DNA of 64,000 bases, taken from positions 1 through 64,000 of IMG/VR virus record IMGVR_UViG_3300030329_003954, one strand, 5' to 3'. Made by a program: the position numbers and the translations under genes. Below, in pieces: positions 45,567-54,411 of the stretch (positions are counted from its first letter, which is position 1; each line of letters starts with the position of its first letter). This DNA comes from a virus. Under the pieces are notes generated by a model. The model had not been told where the DNA came from, ran no database searches, and saw nothing but the letters and a program-made list of their open reading frames with translations.

Positions 45567-46623
45567 CGAAGAAGTAAGCATCGCCAAGGCAGTCCTGAAC
45601 AACATGTCGAATGACCAGTTGAAGGCTGCTAAGAAGTTCTTTGATCGTTTCTCGGAGTATAAAAAGCTGACCAAGCTTCACTCTGTTTACATTGAAGGTG
45701 CTCGCACCGCACTACAGAATACTGGTAACAGTAGAATGTATGTGAAGTATAACATCGATGGTACGGTTACAGGGCGAATCTCAAACTCTGGTGCCAACGT
45801 TGGTAGGAAGAAGACTGATAAAATTGGAGTGTCCTTCCACACTCTTCCTCGTGAGTCACTTGATGTAAATATTCGTGATTACGTGGTAGCCCCAGAGGGT
45901 CACGACTTTATCACGATCGACATGAAAGCCATGGAGCTAAGAGTTCTCGCTCATGTTGCCAATGAGGAGAACATGATTCACGCCTTTAAATCTGGCGTGG
46001 ACTTGCACAGCTATTCTGCTGGATTGACGTTCAATAAGGACCCCAAAGATGTGAGTAAACTTGAACGACAGATCGCGAAAGAAGTGAGCTTCTTAACAGT
46101 GTATGGCGGAACTGCATACACTCTTGCTTCGAAGCGTAACATTCCAGAGGATCGCGCTGAGGAGATTATCAATAGTTGGCTAGCGGCTTTCCCAGGTGTA
46201 GGCCGATACATGAACACTATCGACGAATACATTAAACAGTTTGGTTACGCTAAGACCATCTTCGGTCGTTATCGCCACCTCCCTAATGTCCGCTCACCAT
46301 TCAAGGGCGTCCGTCGCGAGGCGTTCCGACAAGGTTTGAACTTTACAATTCAATCTGCCGCCAGCGATATCCTACTGTGCGGTATGCTTGGTGTGATTGA
46401 GAAGCTTAAGGGTATGAAGGCTAAAGTTGTAGCCACTGTTCACGACTCAATTGAACTCATAGCTCCTAAAGAAGAGACTAGGAGGGTCGTTGAAATTGTT
46501 AGCGACGAGCTTGAAAACTACCACTATCTAAAAGACAACTTCAACATTCACTTGAAGGTACCGCTGGGTGTTGATGTTGAAGTTGGTTCTAGCTTTGGTA
46601 ATGGTGTTGAGTATGAACTTTAA
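45559..46623 (+). CDS. DNA polymerase I family A catalytic palm/fingers part
   Basis: 354 residues from TTG 45559, with GAGAGG eight bases upstream; it overlaps the previous gene by eight bases. Motif A is IDMKAMELRVLAH (Asp121, Glu126), motif B ERQIAKEVSFLTVYGG (Arg170, Lys174, Phe178, Tyr182) and motif C VATVHDSIEL (His295, Asp296; Ser instead of the usual Glu). The first 60 residues are the helical thumb tip (FFDRFSEYKKLTKLHSVYIE). All polymerase catalytic aspartates are present, so this part should be competent with the other two. It ends at a convergent stop shared with the glycosidase gene. Confidence 0.9.
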   Translation: MNNEEVSIAKAVLNNMSNDQLKAAKKFFDRFSEYKKLTKLHSVYIEGARTALQNTGNSRMYVKYNIDGTVTGRISNSGANVGRKKTDKIGVSFHTLPRESLDVNIRDYVVAPEGHDFITIDMKAMELRVLAHVANEENMIHAFKSGVDLHSYSAGLTFNKDPKDVSKLERQIAKEVSFLTVYGGTAYTLASKRNIPEDRAEEIINSWLAAFPGVGRYMNTIDEYIKQFGYAKTIFGRYRHLPNVRSPFKGVRREAFRQGLNFTIQSAASDILLCGMLGVIEKLKGMKAKVVATVHDSIELIAPKEETRRVVEIVSDELENYHYLKDNFNIHLKVPLGVDVEVGSSFGNGVEYEL

Positions 46624-48113
46624 CGACCTAGGTAATCCATCACTCCTAGCCATTTAGGGGCAGTGCTCTTGTGTTGAGTTTGCCATTCTAAAAGACCGAA
46701 AGAGCCGTATCTCCCAAAGTCTCCTGTGAGCCTATACAGCATAAAGAGATCGGCTCCCTCACTAAACCACTCATCGAGATCGATGTAGTAAAGCTGCCGC
46801 ATACCTGGATCTCTGTTGGCTGCTACAAATAAGTTTGTAAGCGTTTGATTGTTTTGTGCGGCACCTACACCTACAAGATGCTGACCCCCTTCGTAGGCAA
46901 GCAATCTCAAGCCTCTTTGGTTTGTGTCAATTTTATTTTGCCTAGTGAACACATGGTGATTATTGACTATGTTTGCCTGACAGAGGGTGAGAAGATAGGG
47001 TATCGAAAAGGTCGGAGCTAGCGGAACGTTGTTTAGATTCCCAAAACCACCGCCAAAGTAAGGGGCGACCGCAAATGCATCAGCACTTTCATATGCATTC
47101 TGCCAGTCCATGATCTGCCTATTAATCCAAGGGTTAACACTCTGACCTGCAAGCACTCGTACAAGTCTCCTGTCATTTAACTGATTATACATGTTAGAGA
47201 ACAGGTTGAAAACTTCCACTGATCTTTGAGAATAAAATAACCAGCCAGCGTGCCAAGGCTGTGGATTAAGCCCCAAAGCCATGCCTTCATTTTGTGCGTA
47301 AGTATTTTGATCGAAGATTCCGTTCCATACTTCATTACTATATTCCAAATAAATTGTAAGTGATGGGTCTAGAGCGATTCGACATAATAAAGCAAGATAC
47401 TGAACATATAGGTCGTTTGCCATGTGAGGCACACAGATCCACATGTTCTTACATGTCTTGTTGCACAGATCAATCATGTACAACGGGTGGACACCTTCTG
47501 ATGTAGCCTGCGTGTAATTATAAAAGTTGGTAGCATCATACCAATTGATCACAGGATTATCGTTGGTCCTACCCCAATTCATGAACCTAATCGTATCGAA
47601 AGGCTCCAAGCTCTTCATGAAATCAGGATGAAATATTCTTTGTGAGTTATCATATCCAGGTAAGTAGACTCTAATATTTTCAATGGGCTGGACGATGTCA
47701 GTAATTCTAAGTGTAAAATACCCATCGCTTGGGACCTGTAAATTAATTTTAATGTGGCCTTGAGTCTGTTGAACTATTGTAACAGAACCATTACCTCCTG
47801 CTAAGGGTTGGACAGTTCCGACACCGTCGTATCGAATATTGTAGATGCCGTCAGGGTAGTTGGGAGAACCATTGGAGAATATGATAGATTCAATCCACTG
47901 ATTAGACTGAAGACTCTGAGGCCATCCCAACTCATCTGTAATGACTGTTGGGCCTGTGCCCCATGAGAATGGACTTGCTTGGTGGCTTATCCATTCACGG
48001 GAGCTTTTAAAAGCGTCTACGAAGGGAGTCTGCTGGTGCCAGTCAGTGACTGTCTCTAAATTAATACCAACAGGGCCTTGTGGGGCGAGAGCGAGCAGCA
48101 TTGAAAGTAGCAT
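46620..48113 (-). CDS. glycoside-hydrolase-like TIM-barrel enzyme, possibly secreted
   Basis: 497 residues on the minus strand. The N-terminus LLSMLLALAPQGPVGINLE is hydrophobic, perhaps a short signal peptide, though without a basic start. Residues 16-160 include NLETVTDWHQQTPFVDAF and an open beta-domain. From about 170 a clan GH-A-type barrel is likely: YLEYSNEVWNGIF with Glu261 as acid/base and RLLAYEGGQHLVG with Glu408 as nucleophile, both intact. I cannot name the family. Unlike the tail genes it stands in the replication block on the opposite strand, suggesting a recently gained auxiliary gene. Substrate unknown. Confidence 0.65.
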   Translation of the reverse strand: MLLSMLLALAPQGPVGINLETVTDWHQQTPFVDAFKSSREWISHQASPFSWGTGPTVITDELGWPQSLQSNQWIESIIFSNGSPNYPDGIYNIRYDGVGTVQPLAGGNGSVTIVQQTQGHIKINLQVPSDGYFTLRITDIVQPIENIRVYLPGYDNSQRIFHPDFMKSLEPFDTIRFMNWGRTNDNPVINWYDATNFYNYTQATSEGVHPLYMIDLCNKTCKNMWICVPHMANDLYVQYLALLCRIALDPSLTIYLEYSNEVWNGIFDQNTYAQNEGMALGLNPQPWHAGWLFYSQRSVEVFNLFSNMYNQLNDRRLVRVLAGQSVNPWINRQIMDWQNAYESADAFAVAPYFGGGFGNLNNVPLAPTFSIPYLLTLCQANIVNNHHVFTRQNKIDTNQRGLRLLAYEGGQHLVGVGAAQNNQTLTNLFVAANRDPGMRQLYYIDLDEWFSEGADLFMLYRLTGDFGRYGSFGLLEWQTQHKSTAPKWLGVMDYLGR

Positions 48114-48117
48114 ACCT

Positions 48118-48125
48118 TTATATAG
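48118..48125 (-). promoter_or_regulatory. CTATATAA box before the glycosidase gene
   Basis: On the minus strand CTATATAA is followed by AGGT and the ATG at 48113. The spacing of four bases equals that of the CTATNATA boxes, although the sequence differs at positions 6 and 7. It may be the gene's own promoter. Confidence 0.4.
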
Positions 48126-48131
48126 GCATGG

Positions 48132-49085
48132 CTACTTTCTTATTCTTCTACCTTGTTTGTCGAATTTGAGCACGCCCATATCCTTCATCAATTGAATGTT
48201 GGCTGCCCCGGTCTTTTTACCCATCGCTCTCTTCTTAGCAGCGATCTTAGACTCCTGACCTCTGACACCCATTTTGTTGACATTCTTTTTGGACATAGGC
48301 TTCTCACTAGTGCCTTTCTTAAAGTTTTCTTTACCGCCCTTTACATCCTTTTTTACCGGGATTTGACGAGTCGGAGCACTTGGGCCTTCCGCACCTTTAG
48401 CAGGTTGAATTCTTTCTCTGCGGAACTTGCCACCGCTTCTTCCAATAGCGGCTCTGCGGCTAGGGTTCTTCTTCTTTGACACAGGCTTAGGATCTTTTTT
48501 AGCCTTTTCCTTCTTGTATGCCTCGGGATCACCTCCAGCCTGCTGAATTGAAGCAGGTGTGGTTTTCATTCGAGGATCGTTTTCTTCTTTAACACAGTTG
48601 GGGACCATCTTTTTACCCTTCTTCTTTAATCCTTTCTGAGTCCAGCCGACCCAACACCTTTCAGCTAAATCTAATCTTGCATTTTTCACACGACGAAGCA
48701 TTGCCTTGGGAACAACTTTAGGCTTTCCTTCGTTGAGTAACTTATTCACGATCATTTCACTCATTCTGTCTAAAGCGTCAGAGTTTATATCGGTTGAACA
48801 ATTCCATCTACGACGAGCCGCCTTACCACGCTCACCTGTCCATCCTCTACTTCTAGCACAGAATGACTTCCGACGTTTAGCCGCTTTGCTGCCGGGTTTC
48901 AGTTTGGAGGGAGGTGTGGTCACAGCAGTCTTCAGTTTAGAGCCTGGGTTTTGACGACGATACTTCTCAACACCTTTCTGTGTCAACCCAGCACCGCTTT
49001 TAGTAGACCTCTTGTGCCCACCCTTCTGTGTCATACCAGACATATCACCTTTTTCTAGCAAAGCTTGCTTAAACTTTCCAACCAT
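48132..49085 (-). CDS. basic Lys/Arg-rich protein, DUF6321-like N-terminus
   Basis: 317 residues on the minus strand, about one quarter Lys/Arg. Residues about 30-90 have GAGLTQKGVEKYRRQNPG, then LKTAVTTPPSKLKPGSKAAK with KSFCARSRGWTG, a motif I recall as DUF6321 in phages and giant viruses. Residues about 145-165 have RCWVGWTQKGLKKKGKKMVP with a final Cys. The C-terminal half is low-complexity and basic. Basic proteins like this may bind phage DNA or RNA or be packaged internally. A possible late-type promoter motif and GGAG lie just upstream. Confidence 0.6.
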   Translation of the reverse strand: MVGKFKQALLEKGDMSGMTQKGGHKRSTKSGAGLTQKGVEKYRRQNPGSKLKTAVTTPPSKLKPGSKAAKRRKSFCARSRGWTGERGKAARRRWNCSTDINSDALDRMSEMIVNKLLNEGKPKVVPKAMLRRVKNARLDLAERCWVGWTQKGLKKKGKKMVPNCVKEENDPRMKTTPASIQQAGGDPEAYKKEKAKKDPKPVSKKKNPSRRAAIGRSGGKFRRERIQPAKGAEGPSAPTRQIPVKKDVKGGKENFKKGTSEKPMSKKNVNKMGVRGQESKIAAKKRAMGKKTGAANIQLMKDMGVLKFDKQGRRIRK

Positions 49086-49104
49086 GGCTATAATACTCCT
49101 ATCC

Positions 49105-49116
49105 TATTTACCCCTA
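49105..49116 (-). promoter_or_regulatory. minus-strand promoter-like motif TAGGGGTAAATA
   Basis: The minus-strand sequence TAGGGGTAAATA resembles CTAGGGTAAATA at 34945 and lies 20 bases before the ATG at 49085, with GGAG in between. It overlaps the ATG of thyX on the other strand. A third instance of the motif in the window, and weaker than the other two. Confidence 0.4.
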
Positions 49117-49892
49117 TGATAGACTTTCTTCAAGATAAAAAGAGTTCCGTTTCTTTGGTTGATCGCATGATGGCTGACTCAGCCCTTAAAACTGTCAACG
49201 CAGCTAGATGTTCTTATGATAATGAGAAAGACCTATTTGATGATAGAGATAGGAAGCTTACAAATTTTCTGTGGAAACATGAGCACACATCTCCCTTCCG
49301 TCACAGCTACTATACATTTCAATTGAAGCTGCCAATTTTTGTGGCTAGGCAGTTAATGAAATATCAGGTTGGTTCGGGGTTTAGGTCAGTAGAGGCTGAC
49401 GGAAGGGAGATATTTATTGAGGAGTTTGATCATTTGTATGATATTGACAAGGGCTGCTCCTGGAATGAAGTCAGCGGTAGATACACTAGGACATCGGATG
49501 ATTATTATCTCCCGACAGAGTTGAGATCTAATCCTCCTCATGGAAACAAGCAATCATCTGAGGAATATGAAAACCCCATGGATGAGAATACCATGGGTTA
49601 TATGTATCCAGGTGAGATTATTGAATATATGGATCAGCTATGCACTAATTCCCTACACATGTATAATCGAATGATTAAAAACGGTGTAGCTAAAGAGCAA
49701 GCAAGAGGCATCCTTCCCCAATGCATGTATACCAAGGCATACTGGACTCTCAGCCTGCAAAGTGTTATTTGGTTCTTGCATCAACGTCTAAAGCCAGACG
49801 CTCAGTATGAGATTAGGATGCTGGCTGAAGGCATCTACGAATTGATGAGAGATGATCTTTGCAAACTAGGCATTACAAAGGAGAGTCTGTGA
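49116..49892 (+). CDS. thyX: FAD-dependent thymidylate synthase ThyX with an unusual insertion
   Basis: 258 residues from the ATG at 49116; an upstream start at 49065 would overlap the divergent gene. ThyX makes dTMP from dUMP using methylene-tetrahydrofolate and FAD. Family features are FLWKHEHTSPFRH, VARQLMKYQVG (position of RHR), WNEVSGRYT and, near the end, EQARGILP, FLHQRL and AQYEIRMLAEGI. KYQ replaces Arg-His-Arg, as in some aquatic phage ThyX proteins that read KHT or similar. About 28 residues (about 86-113) separate this from WNEVS, whereas relatives usually have about five. The gp47-like GTG overlaps the stop. Confidence 0.87.
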   Translation: MIDFLQDKKSSVSLVDRMMADSALKTVNAARCSYDNEKDLFDDRDRKLTNFLWKHEHTSPFRHSYYTFQLKLPIFVARQLMKYQVGSGFRSVEADGREIFIEEFDHLYDIDKGCSWNEVSGRYTRTSDDYYLPTELRSNPPHGNKQSSEEYENPMDENTMGYMYPGEIIEYMDQLCTNSLHMYNRMIKNGVAKEQARGILPQCMYTKAYWTLSLQSVIWFLHQRLKPDAQYEIRMLAEGIYELMRDDLCKLGITKESL

Positions 49893-50941
49893 AGAAATGC
49901 CTGATCATTGGAGACACTCACTATGATACCAAATGTGAAGGCTATCTCCAAAGCCAAATAGAATCTACGATTAGGCTTGTCAATGAGCACAAGCCAACTC
50001 ATATTGTTTTCCTTGGTGACATCTATCACCATCGAAAGCCTTCACCTGATGTGATCGTAGAAACTCATAAGATGTTTCAGAAACTGGCTCTTATCCCAGG
50101 TCTAAAACTCATGTATGTGCTTAGAGGGAACCATGATTCGCAAAATAGAAACGATGACGGGTTGACTGCGCTGGAAACACTTTGCTACCCAGGGTCAAAA
50201 GTGCGGCTTGTCCAGCAGACTCACGTTGATACTAATCTTAAGTTATTACTAATACCACACTATGAAAATGAAGAAACGATTAAGGAACACTTACGTAGAG
50301 GACCTGATGATAATTATATCGCTTTCGGCCATTTCAGCTACTGTCCTGATCACCTTGGCATTCGTGGCTTTAACTCTAGCCTTACGCTGAAAGACTTTGA
50401 ATGTCGTACAATTCTTGGTCACATTCATAAGTATTTAGAGGATGAGCACGTAACTATTCTCGGAACTCCCTGGTCTACAAACTTCGGAGAAGCTGATAAT
50501 GAACATTACGTTGGCATCCTAGAGGAAACTCCTAACGGCTGGGGGCCACTTAATAAATTTAAAGTAGGATTTGGACCTCGCTTCTACGAGGCCCCCTACG
50601 ATGCTCTTGAGGCAATGGAAGAGGAGATCTCAGATCCGAGCTACTTTACTCTTCTGCGCGTTACTATTGACAAGTTCTCAGAGGATCCACCTTCTCTTCT
50701 TCGCGCTGACATTGCTAATAAATTTAAAGTGGCTTATGTCGATTTAAAGTTTCAACCCGTTTATGATGATACTTTGAACGAGAGATTGTCGGGCTATGAT
50801 CCTAATGTGCCTTTAACTGTAATTGATGCAGATATCATTGGGAAGTATATCGAAGAGCAATGCTCCACAATACCTAAGGAGAGATTAGAGGAAGGGCTAA
50901 ACCTTATCAAAGATTATGCAGATCAAGAAGATCACAGCTAA
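49889..50941 (+). CDS. gp47: Mre11/SbcD-like recombination nuclease, gp47-like
   Basis: 350 residues from GTG 49889, with AAGGAGA five bases upstream and the start inside the thyX stop; an earlier TTG at 49859 is rejected. Metallophosphoesterase motifs are all present: IGDTHYD (Asp9, His11), LGDIYHHRKPS (Asp44), RGNHDSQN (Asn81, His82), then a GHFSY and ILGHIHKY. With gp46 it resects DNA ends for recombination-dependent replication. Its end overlaps the gp46-like gene by 26 bases, suggesting a coupled pair. Confidence 0.93.
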   Translation: MKKCLIIGDTHYDTKCEGYLQSQIESTIRLVNEHKPTHIVFLGDIYHHRKPSPDVIVETHKMFQKLALIPGLKLMYVLRGNHDSQNRNDDGLTALETLCYPGSKVRLVQQTHVDTNLKLLLIPHYENEETIKEHLRRGPDDNYIAFGHFSYCPDHLGIRGFNSSLTLKDFECRTILGHIHKYLEDEHVTILGTPWSTNFGEADNEHYVGILEETPNGWGPLNKFKVGFGPRFYEAPYDALEAMEEEISDPSYFTLLRVTIDKFSEDPPSLLRADIANKFKVAYVDLKFQPVYDDTLNERLSGYDPNVPLTVIDADIIGKYIEEQCSTIPKERLEEGLNLIKDYADQEDHS

Positions 50942-52517
50942 AAACTTCTACTCATTCAAACATTTAGACCTAAACTTCTCGGACCTCGATGGGATAACCA
51001 GGATCCTGGGTCGGAACAAAGATAGTGGAGGATCCAATGGCGCTGGCAAGAGTGCTCTGTTTGAGGCTGTCACCTGGGGCATCTATGGCACCACGATTCG
51101 CAAGTCTACCGAGGCGGCTCTAGTTAACGCTCAGGCTGGCAAGGATTGCTCTGTATGCGTTGAAATTGAAAAGAAGGGTATTGGGACCATCGTAATTACG
51201 AGGTCTAAGAGACCCACTGGTTTGGACGTAGAAGTTAACGGCACCTTGGTAAACAAGTCTAATGCGACTCAAACTCAAGAGGCATTAGAGGAATTGCTTG
51301 AGAGCGACTACAAATCTTTCCTTGCATCAGTGGTGTTTGGTCAACACTCTACATTCACCTTTCTCGATTCGACCCCAGAAGATAAGCGTAAGATTATTAA
51401 GAACTGTTTTAACCTTGATGACATTTTCTCAAAGCGTGCATCCGTTAAGCAATTAAAGTCTTCGTACCAAGGCGAGTTAAAGGTAATTGGAACTCTGTTA
51501 GCTAATCTTATCAACGAGAGAGATAAGTTGCAGGCTGAAGTCCCTGATGAGAAGTATAAGCTCATGAAGCTCCCAAGCCTGGAGAATATTCTAAAAGATG
51601 AATCCAAGATCGCTGAAAATGAGAAACACATACGAGAGTATCAACGAGCGATAAAAAAAGAACGTGACCGTCTTCGTAGAGTTAACGATGCAATTAAGGA
51701 AGGAGTCTACGAGGAAGAAAAAGAATGCCATGTCTGTAAAAGCACTTACTCCAAGTCTCAAACAAAAAAGGACATAGCGGAACTTAAGAAAGAAGCGAAA
51801 GAGTTAACAAGCCAACTTAAAGATAAGGAGATCTTGGTAAAGGACCTCAGAGACATTAATGACACATCAAAGCCGAAGATTTCTTCGTCTGAGTGGGCAA
51901 AATACAATAAGAAAAATAAACAGATTGAGAATGCTCAAAGTAGCATACATAGATTATCCCAAGTGTCAGCGCAGTTAGAGGAATATGAAGCCAAAAGACT
52001 TGAGCTTGATTCTTTACTTGAGGTTATGAAGTTCTGGGAGATTGCTTTCTCAGAAAAGGGGCTTATTCGTTACATCATTAGGAACATTTTGGATTACTTT
52101 AACTTACGATCTAACGAGTATGCTTCAATCCTTACTGGTGGACAGTTCTCTTTGGAGTTCAACGATGAACTGTCAGAAACCATTTGTAACAACAACGTAG
52201 AGACCAAGTATATTTCTTTATCTGGGGGTGAGAAAAGGAAGGTCAACCTAGCTATAATGCTTGCCCTTCAAGATCTTAGCTCTAAGATTTCGAGAACTGA
52301 TTGCAACCTCTTGTTCTTTGATGAGGTTTGTGATAACATCGACAATCCTGGTATCTTGGCCGTTAACAGTCTTCTTCGCACTTTAGAATCCCAGAACCCT
52401 GAGAAGAAGGTCTTAGTGATTACACATAATAACTATTTACAGGAACTTCTGGGGGATACGAACGCAATTACAGTTAGAAAACACAAAGGTATTAGCAAGA
52501 TTAGCAATGGCAATTAA
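50916..52517 (+). CDS. gp46: Rad50/SbcC-like ATPase, gp46-like
   Basis: 533 residues against 560 in T4. N-terminal Walker A GSNGAGKS (39-46), coiled coil from about 165 to 260 and 275 to 375 with a zinc-hook CHVC at 271-274 between, signature LSGGEKRKV at about 435 and Walker B LLFFDEVCDN at about 465. It works with gp47 as an SMC-type DNA-tethering nuclease complex. The coiled coil is short, as in T4. The following ribonucleotide reductase starts 11 bases before its end. Confidence 0.93.
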   Translation: MQIKKITAKNFYSFKHLDLNFSDLDGITRILGRNKDSGGSNGAGKSALFEAVTWGIYGTTIRKSTEAALVNAQAGKDCSVCVEIEKKGIGTIVITRSKRPTGLDVEVNGTLVNKSNATQTQEALEELLESDYKSFLASVVFGQHSTFTFLDSTPEDKRKIIKNCFNLDDIFSKRASVKQLKSSYQGELKVIGTLLANLINERDKLQAEVPDEKYKLMKLPSLENILKDESKIAENEKHIREYQRAIKKERDRLRRVNDAIKEGVYEEEKECHVCKSTYSKSQTKKDIAELKKEAKELTSQLKDKEILVKDLRDINDTSKPKISSSEWAKYNKKNKQIENAQSSIHRLSQVSAQLEEYEAKRLELDSLLEVMKFWEIAFSEKGLIRYIIRNILDYFNLRSNEYASILTGGQFSLEFNDELSETICNNNVETKYISLSGGEKRKVNLAIMLALQDLSSKISRTDCNLLFFDEVCDNIDNPGILAVNSLLRTLESQNPEKKVLVITHNNYLQELLGDTNAITVRKHKGISKISNGN

Positions 52518-54411
52518 ACAATTGGATAGTATAGGTCAAGAAATTTTCATGTCTCGTTACGCTTACCCAGGCGAAACGAAATATTCAGAGAGATGTAAGG
52601 CGATGGCGAAGCACATCGCATCTGTTGAAGGTGATGAAGAAATTGAAAAGTATGAGAAGAAGTTCTACGACGCCCTCAGCACTGGTGATCTTGTACCTGG
52701 GGGTCGTATTATTTATGGTGCTGGCCGTAGTCAGCAAAATCTTCTCAATTGTTACGCTATTGAGCCTGACGACAGTGTAGAATCTATCGGTAAGACCATT
52801 CAAGATATGTATCGCATCTCCTGTGGGGGTGGTGGCATTGGTTTTAACTTCTCTAAGATTCGCCCGAAGGGCGATGACATTGGTAACGTGAAGAACTCTG
52901 CTCCTGGCTCTGTGTCGGTGATGCAAATGATTAACGAGGTAGGAAATCATGTTAAAGCAGGTAAAAACAGACGAACAGCACTTATGGCAGAACTTAATGT
53001 GGATCACCCTGATCTACTGGACTTTTTGCATATTAAGCTGGATCTTTCTCAGTTAACAAACTTCAACATCTCAGTTGCGATTACTGATAAGTTTATTGAA
53101 GCATGTGAAAATGATGACACTTGGCAGTTTAAGTTTGGCAACCGGGATTACAAGGTGTACTCGGCAAACAGAATCTCCAGTGATGGACACAGTGAGGTTA
53201 TCAACATTGTCGCACTGTCTGAAGAGGATGCTCTTGGTCGTGCGAAGCAACACCATCTTCGTGGCTGGGATGACCAATTTGAGGATGTTCAGGAAGTTCA
53301 ATTCAAGGCTATTGACCTGTGGAATCGACTGTGGAAGAATGCTGTGAAGTCTGGTGAGCCGGGTATCTTTAACCTGTCGCTGACAAATCGTTACACCAAC
53401 ATGTCCTACTTCCTTCGCATGAATGCCACTAACCCTTGTGGTGAGATTCCATTAGACTCTTACGCCAATTGCTGCTTGGGTCATATCAATCTGTCCAACA
53501 TGGTGAACGAGGATTCTAGCGATTTGGATTGGAATCGGCTTGCTAGGACTATTCGCACTGGCATTCGATTCCTCGACAATACTCTAACTGCAAATCACTA
53601 CCCTATTGAAGAGTGTAAGATTGCAGGTGATCGCTCCCGCCGTATTGGTTTGGGCACGATGGGTTTGCACCACATGCTTATCAAACTTGGCATCAAGTAT
53701 GGCACGGACAAATGCATTGAGTTTATTGATCGACTCTATACCACGATTCGTAACGAGTCTTACCTTGCGTCGGTTTACATCGCCCGTGAGCGTGGCTCTT
53801 TCCCCGAGTTCAATGCTCGCAAATACCTGAACGAAGAGTTCGCTAAGACGCTTCCGGCTCGTATCAGGATGCTTATTAAGGAGCATGGCATTCGTAATGC
53901 TGTCATGCTTACTGCCGCTCCCACGGGTACTGTCGGTATGATTCACGGTGCGTCTACGGGTATTGAACCCATCTTTGCCCCGATGTATGATCGCCGCTAC
54001 CGTGAGGGTAATACTTGGAAGTCTCAGATGGTTCTCGATCCTCTGTTCAAAAAAGATCTAGAATCTGGTGGCAATGGTCGTCACATTGTAGGATCCTATG
54101 ATATTACTCCTGAGCAACACATGGCTGTTCAGGCATGTATTCAAAAGTATGTGGACAATGCAATCAGTAAGACTATCAATCTCCCTGAAGATGCTGATTA
54201 CGAAGTTGTTTCCAAAATGGCTTTGAAGTATGCTCCTTATCTTAAGGGCATGACTGTCTATCGTGCGGGTTCGAAGGGCATGGAGCCACTCAAAGCCCTG
54301 CCACTTACTGACGAAAATATTGCCAAGGCTAAGGAACTTATTGCAAGCGATCAAGCTGAATCAGAAATGGCTGTGGAAGCCTGCAAGATTGGTGGGGAGT
54401 GTGGAGCCTAA
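52507..54411 (+). CDS. nrdJ: class II (adenosylcobalamin-type) ribonucleotide reductase
   Basis: 634 residues. Active-site features are LLNCYAIEP (Cys82), NPCGEIPLDSYANCC (Cys311), ISCGGGGIGFNFSKIRPKG, TAAPTGTVGMIHGASTGIEP and a C-terminal CKIGGEC cysteine pair for reduction. It has no NrdB partner in the window, and the length and N-terminus fit the B12-dependent class II. It supplies deoxyribonucleotides and so would need host B12. Codon use is biased like that of capsid genes in part. Class II versus a class I large subunit whose partner lies elsewhere cannot be finally decided. Confidence 0.8.
   Translation: MAIKQLDSIGQEIFMSRYAYPGETKYSERCKAMAKHIASVEGDEEIEKYEKKFYDALSTGDLVPGGRIIYGAGRSQQNLLNCYAIEPDDSVESIGKTIQDMYRISCGGGGIGFNFSKIRPKGDDIGNVKNSAPGSVSVMQMINEVGNHVKAGKNRRTALMAELNVDHPDLLDFLHIKLDLSQLTNFNISVAITDKFIEACENDDTWQFKFGNRDYKVYSANRISSDGHSEVINIVALSEEDALGRAKQHHLRGWDDQFEDVQEVQFKAIDLWNRLWKNAVKSGEPGIFNLSLTNRYTNMSYFLRMNATNPCGEIPLDSYANCCLGHINLSNMVNEDSSDLDWNRLARTIRTGIRFLDNTLTANHYPIEECKIAGDRSRRIGLGTMGLHHMLIKLGIKYGTDKCIEFIDRLYTTIRNESYLASVYIARERGSFPEFNARKYLNEEFAKTLPARIRMLIKEHGIRNAVMLTAAPTGTVGMIHGASTGIEPIFAPMYDRRYREGNTWKSQMVLDPLFKKDLESGGNGRHIVGSYDITPEQHMAVQACIQKYVDNAISKTINLPEDADYEVVSKMALKYAPYLKGMTVYRAGSKGMEPLKALPLTDENIAKAKELIASDQAESEMAVEACKIGGECGA

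Noticed and set aside
44008-46623. Sequencing frameshifts as cause of the split polymerase
   Set aside because: Not fully excluded. Neighbouring long genes are intact and both joints have start-stop overlaps, so I treat the split as probably real and state the read check that would decide it.
46620-48113. Bacterial host contamination as origin of the glycosidase gene
   Set aside because: The gene is flanked on both sides by phage genes, and its stop overlaps that of the polymerase gene, so it belongs to the phage genome even if it was gained from a host.
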